Part shown: positions 62,047 through 64,000 of the stretch, piece after piece | Numbering within the stretch: the stretch's first letter is position 1 | Layout of the letters: each line of letters begins with the position of its first letter | DNA from: an uncultured Acidobacteriota bacterium | Lineage (GTDB): Bacteria > Acidobacteriota > Vicinamibacteria > Vicinamibacterales > CAVVIG01 | DNA length: 64,000 nucleotides | Assembly (NCBI GenBank): GCA_902825985.1 | Contig: CADEDC010000007.1 | Location: 40,524-104,523 of the forward strand | Direction of reading: 5' to 3' | Notes under the pieces: generated by a model | Databases searched by the model: none | The model's input: the letters and a program-made list of their open reading frames with translations, nothing else | What the model was told of the DNA's origin: nothing | Made by a program: the position numbers and the translations under genes

Positions 62047-62425
62047 TCATCATCGTCGCGACGCCCGCGAAGAAATCACGGAGGAGGGCTTCCGCCGGCG
62101 GCGGCAGCCTCGCCTCGTCGAGCGCCCGCCCCATCAGCGTCAGCCAGCGATCACGGCCGGCCAGATCGATCGGAAACGGCGCGTGACGCATCCGCAGACG
62201 CGGATGCCCTCGCTGTTCGATATAGCGGGGCGGCCCGCCGAATCGCCCGATCAGGAAGTCGCGCAGGCGCTGCTCGGCGCCCGCCATGTCTTCTGGTGGA
62301 TACATCGGCCCGAGGATGTCGTCGCCCGGCACCTGGCGGTAAAAAGCGGCGATCAGGCGCGTGAAGCCGTCTTCGCCAATGAGCGCGTAGAGTTCGTGGT
62401 CGTCCAACAATGGCCTGTCCGGCAT
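62030..62425 (-). CDS. Group II truncated haemoglobin
   Basis: A 131-residue 2-on-2 globin. The N-terminal FTRLIAAFYRQVPGDDILGPMYPPEDM and the FE-loop FLIGRFGGPPRYIEQRGHPRLRMRHAPFPI contain the proximal His (HAPFPI). RDRWLTLMGRAL holds the Trp at G8 typical of group II. Such proteins bind oxygen or nitric oxide in the cytoplasm. The gene converges with the hypothetical gene at 61591 and overlaps it by 17 bp. It diverges from the cupin gene across a 48-bp gap. Confidence 0.93.
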   Translation of the reverse strand: MPDRPLLDDHELYALIGEDGFTRLIAAFYRQVPGDDILGPMYPPEDMAGAEQRLRDFLIGRFGGPPRYIEQRGHPRLRMRHAPFPIDLAGRDRWLTLMGRALDEARLPPPAEALLRDFFAGVATMMINRRG

Positions 62426-62473
62426 TGTAACGTGCTAGCATCCAGCCGCTTGGCTGTTCACGAGGGGGCATGG

Positions 62474-63052
62474 ATGGCGAAATCACGGGCGGGCAAGGCC
62501 GGCAGGGCGGGCAGGACGGCGGCGGGGCACTCGGCATCGGCTGGTCGCCGGCCGTCCGGGCGCGGCACGCCGGGGAAGGCACGACGCGTCGCGAAGCCGG
62601 CATCGAAGAAGCCCGCGGCTCGCGCGAAGCGGCTGACGCCTCGGCGGCCGGCGAAGGCAGGCGCGGCGGTGAGGCCGGTGGGCCTGTTCGGGCCGGTCGC
62701 CGGCGCCGAACGGCGCGATATCGGCCGCGTTCAGCTCGACGTCGGGCGGGCCGGGGCAGCACGGGTCAAGCGGCTCATCTATCCGGCCGGTTTCCGCTGG
62801 TCGAAGGACATGAAGCCGGTCATCGGCGGCGATCGCTGCATGCACGCGCACGTCGGATTCCTCGCGCACGGCGAAATCCACATCGAGTATCCGGACGGCT
62901 GCATCATCGAACACAAGGCGCCGCACGTCGTCTGCATCGAGCCGGGGCACGAGGGCTGGGTGGTCGGCCGGGAGCCGGTCGTGATGATCGAGATCGACTT
63001 CGAGGGCGATACGGTCGCGCGGCTCGGCATGCCGGACAGCCACACGCACTGA
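62474..63052 (+). CDS. Cupin protein with Lys/Arg/Ala-rich N-terminal tail
   Basis: A 192-residue two-part protein. The first ~68 residues are almost all Lys, Arg, Ala, Gly, Pro and Ser (MAKSRAGKAGRAGRTAAGH, KKPAARAKRLTPRRPAKAG), like a histone H1 or HU-extension tail. The rest is a cupin barrel with MHAHVGFLAHGEIHI and a second motif PHVVCIEPGHEGWVVG. The tail should bind DNA or RNA or be disordered. The cupin metal site looks complete. I do not recognise the combination. ATG 62474 is used; the frame is open upstream. Confidence 0.78.
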   Translation: MAKSRAGKAGRAGRTAAGHSASAGRRPSGRGTPGKARRVAKPASKKPAARAKRLTPRRPAKAGAAVRPVGLFGPVAGAERRDIGRVQLDVGRAGAARVKRLIYPAGFRWSKDMKPVIGGDRCMHAHVGFLAHGEIHIEYPDGCIIEHKAPHVVCIEPGHEGWVVGREPVVMIEIDFEGDTVARLGMPDSHTH

Positions 63053-63082
63053 ACCTCTGGCGGCGCCGGCCCGGCCATTCCC

Positions 63083-63286
63083 CTAGCTGCTGCGCTTCGA
63101 CGAGCGCGCGAGGGCGAGCGCCGGGATGCCGACGCCCCAGCCGAGCAGCGCCAGCGCTTCCGGCCGGAACGTCTCCAAGCCGACCCCCTTCAGAAACAGC
63201 GACCGCAGGATCGCGAGGACGTAGCGCCGGGGGATGAGATAGGTGAGCGGCTGGATCCACGCCGGCATGTTCTCGATCGGGAAATT
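63083..63286 (-). pseudogene. C-terminal remnant of an ABC-2 type permease
   Basis: The last ~65 codons of an ABC-2 permease are recognisable: FPIENMPAWIQPLTYLIPRR, YVLAILRSLFLKGVGLETF and a final LALLGWGVGIPALALA, then a stop. The recognisable part ends abruptly at ~63286, just before the ATG of the plus-strand epimerase gene; the frame beyond encodes Arg/Pro-rich noise without membrane helices. This means the first ~300 residues of the permease were lost or replaced by the epimerase segment. The remnant is probably not functional. Confidence 0.75.
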
Positions 63287-63291
63287 GACCC

Positions 63292-64000
63292 ATGCAGATT
63301 GCCATCGCCGGCGGCTCCGGCTTCCTCGGACGGGCGCTGGTCCAGGCGCTGGCCGGAGACGGCCACCGCCTCCTCGTCCTGTCGCGCCGGCCCGCGGCTG
63401 CCGCGGCCGGCGTGGCAACCGTGCCCTGGGCACCGGACGGCACCGCCGGCGCCTGGGCCGACGCCCTGGACGGCATCGACGCCGTCATCAACCTCGCCGG
63501 CGAATCGATCGCCGCCGGCCGCTGGACTGCCGGCCGCAAGCGCCGCATCCTCGACAGCCGCCTTGCCGCCACCGCCAGCCTGGTTGCCGCCATCGGCCGC
63601 GCGGCGCGGCCACCCGCGGTGCTGATCAGCGGCTCCGCCGTCGGCTACTACGGCCGCTGCGGTGACGAAGTGGTGACGGAGACGCACGCCGCCGGCACCG
63701 ACTTCCTCGCTTCGGTCTGCGTCCGCTGGGAGCAGGCGGCGCTGCGCGCCGCCGGCCCGCGCACGCGCGTCGTCTGCGTCCGCACCGGTCTGGTGCTGGA
63801 CGGGACGGACGGGGCGCTGCCGAAGATGATGCTGCCGTTCCGCATCGGCGCCGGCGGCCGGCTCGGCTCCGGCCGGCAGTACATGCCCTGGATCGACCGG
63901 CAGGACTGGGTCGGACTCGTCCGCTTCCTGCTCGACGACAGCGGCGCCTCGGGTGCGGTGAATGCCACCGCGCCGCAGCCGGTGACCAACGCGGAGTTCA
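63292..64000 (+). CDS. NAD(P)-binding epimerase, TIGR01777 family, C-terminus beyond the window
   Basis: 236 codons are present and the gene runs off the right edge. The Rossmann start IAIAGGSGFLGRALVQAL and the family motif VINLAGESIAAGRWTAGRKRRILDSR are diagnostic, with SGSAVGYYG for the active-site Ser/Tyr region and RTGLVLDG later. The TIGR01777 (SDR39U1/YfcH) group has unknown substrates. The ATG at 63292 is chosen because the family begins (K/R)I(A/V)I(A/T)GG(S/T)G. It begins 6 bp from the edge of the recognisable ABC-2 permease remnant on the opposite strand. Confidence 0.92.
   Translation, partial: MQIAIAGGSGFLGRALVQALAGDGHRLLVLSRRPAAAAAGVATVPWAPDGTAGAWADALDGIDAVINLAGESIAAGRWTAGRKRRILDSRLAATASLVAAIGRAARPPAVLISGSAVGYYGRCGDEVVTETHAAGTDFLASVCVRWEQAALRAAGPRTRVVCVRTGLVLDGTDGALPKMMLPFRIGAGGRLGSGRQYMPWIDRQDWVGLVRFLLDDSGASGAVNATAPQPVTNAEF

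Overview
The window is dense, very GC-rich bacterial chromosome with short intergenic gaps, GTG starts and many 1-4 nt gene overlaps. The mix of PD40/BamA-type outer-membrane proteins, PQQ dehydrogenases, secreted propeller proteins, a Gram-negative exporter set and a glutaminyl-tRNA synthetase suggests a Gram-negative soil-type bacterium. I would guess Acidobacteriota (Vicinamibacteria-like), but that is inference from gene content; there is no rRNA or other taxonomic marker. I saw no tRNA, CRISPR array, insertion sequence or prophage.

Layout. 1-7.2 kb: a TPR/one-TM protein running off the left edge, glnS, an SRPBCC protein, a mercaptopyruvate-type sulfurtransferase, and a minus-strand pair (a secreted subtilisin with a long VWGT-repeat tail, then a GNAT enzyme) closed by a clear terminator. 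7.6-19.8 kb: a methionine/SAM-cycle block. metH is co-transcribed with an ArsR-methyltransferase fusion regulator, and a paralogous regulator precedes ahcY on the other strand. The two regulator genes share a start-site/operator sequence. A DNA glycosylase and a large metalloprotease-PD40-BamA protein lie between them. 20.3-27.2 kb: a secreted CBM6-nuclease/phosphatase-like protein, then a minus-strand ABC-exporter operon (ATPase, double-FtsX permease, HlyD adaptor) followed by fabV. 27.4-33.8 kb: a histidine operon hisIGDCBHFA preceded by a complete transcription attenuator (promoter, His-rich leader peptide, pause/antiterminator/terminator segments); no hisE is present.

33.9-50.6 kb: mostly single housekeeping or hypothetical genes (GNAT, D-aminoacylase-type amidohydrolase, YbjQ, NHL propeller, methyltransferases, quinoprotein dehydrogenase, PlsC-like acyltransferase, DinB, serB, DUF2007, a family-43-like propeller, DUF457 membrane protein, alpha/beta hydrolase, exported-looking Pcm, Dps). 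50.8-61.5 kb: a tightly coupled seven-gene operon for what looks like making, modifying and exporting a glycan. It holds a 1278-residue glycosidase-GT2-membrane-NHL fusion, an MsbA-type ABC exporter, two glycosyltransferases, a PIG-L deacetylase, a zinc-ribbon methyltransferase and an outer-membrane barrel. 61.6-64 kb: a conserved hypothetical, a truncated haemoglobin, a cupin with a histone-like basic tail, the decayed C-terminal end of an ABC-2 permease, and a TIGR01777-type epimerase cut by the window edge.

The strongest candidates for something new are the seven-gene glycan operon, the paired ArsR-methyltransferase regulators with shared operators around metH and ahcY, the textbook-like his attenuator in this lineage, and the VWGT-repeat protease.
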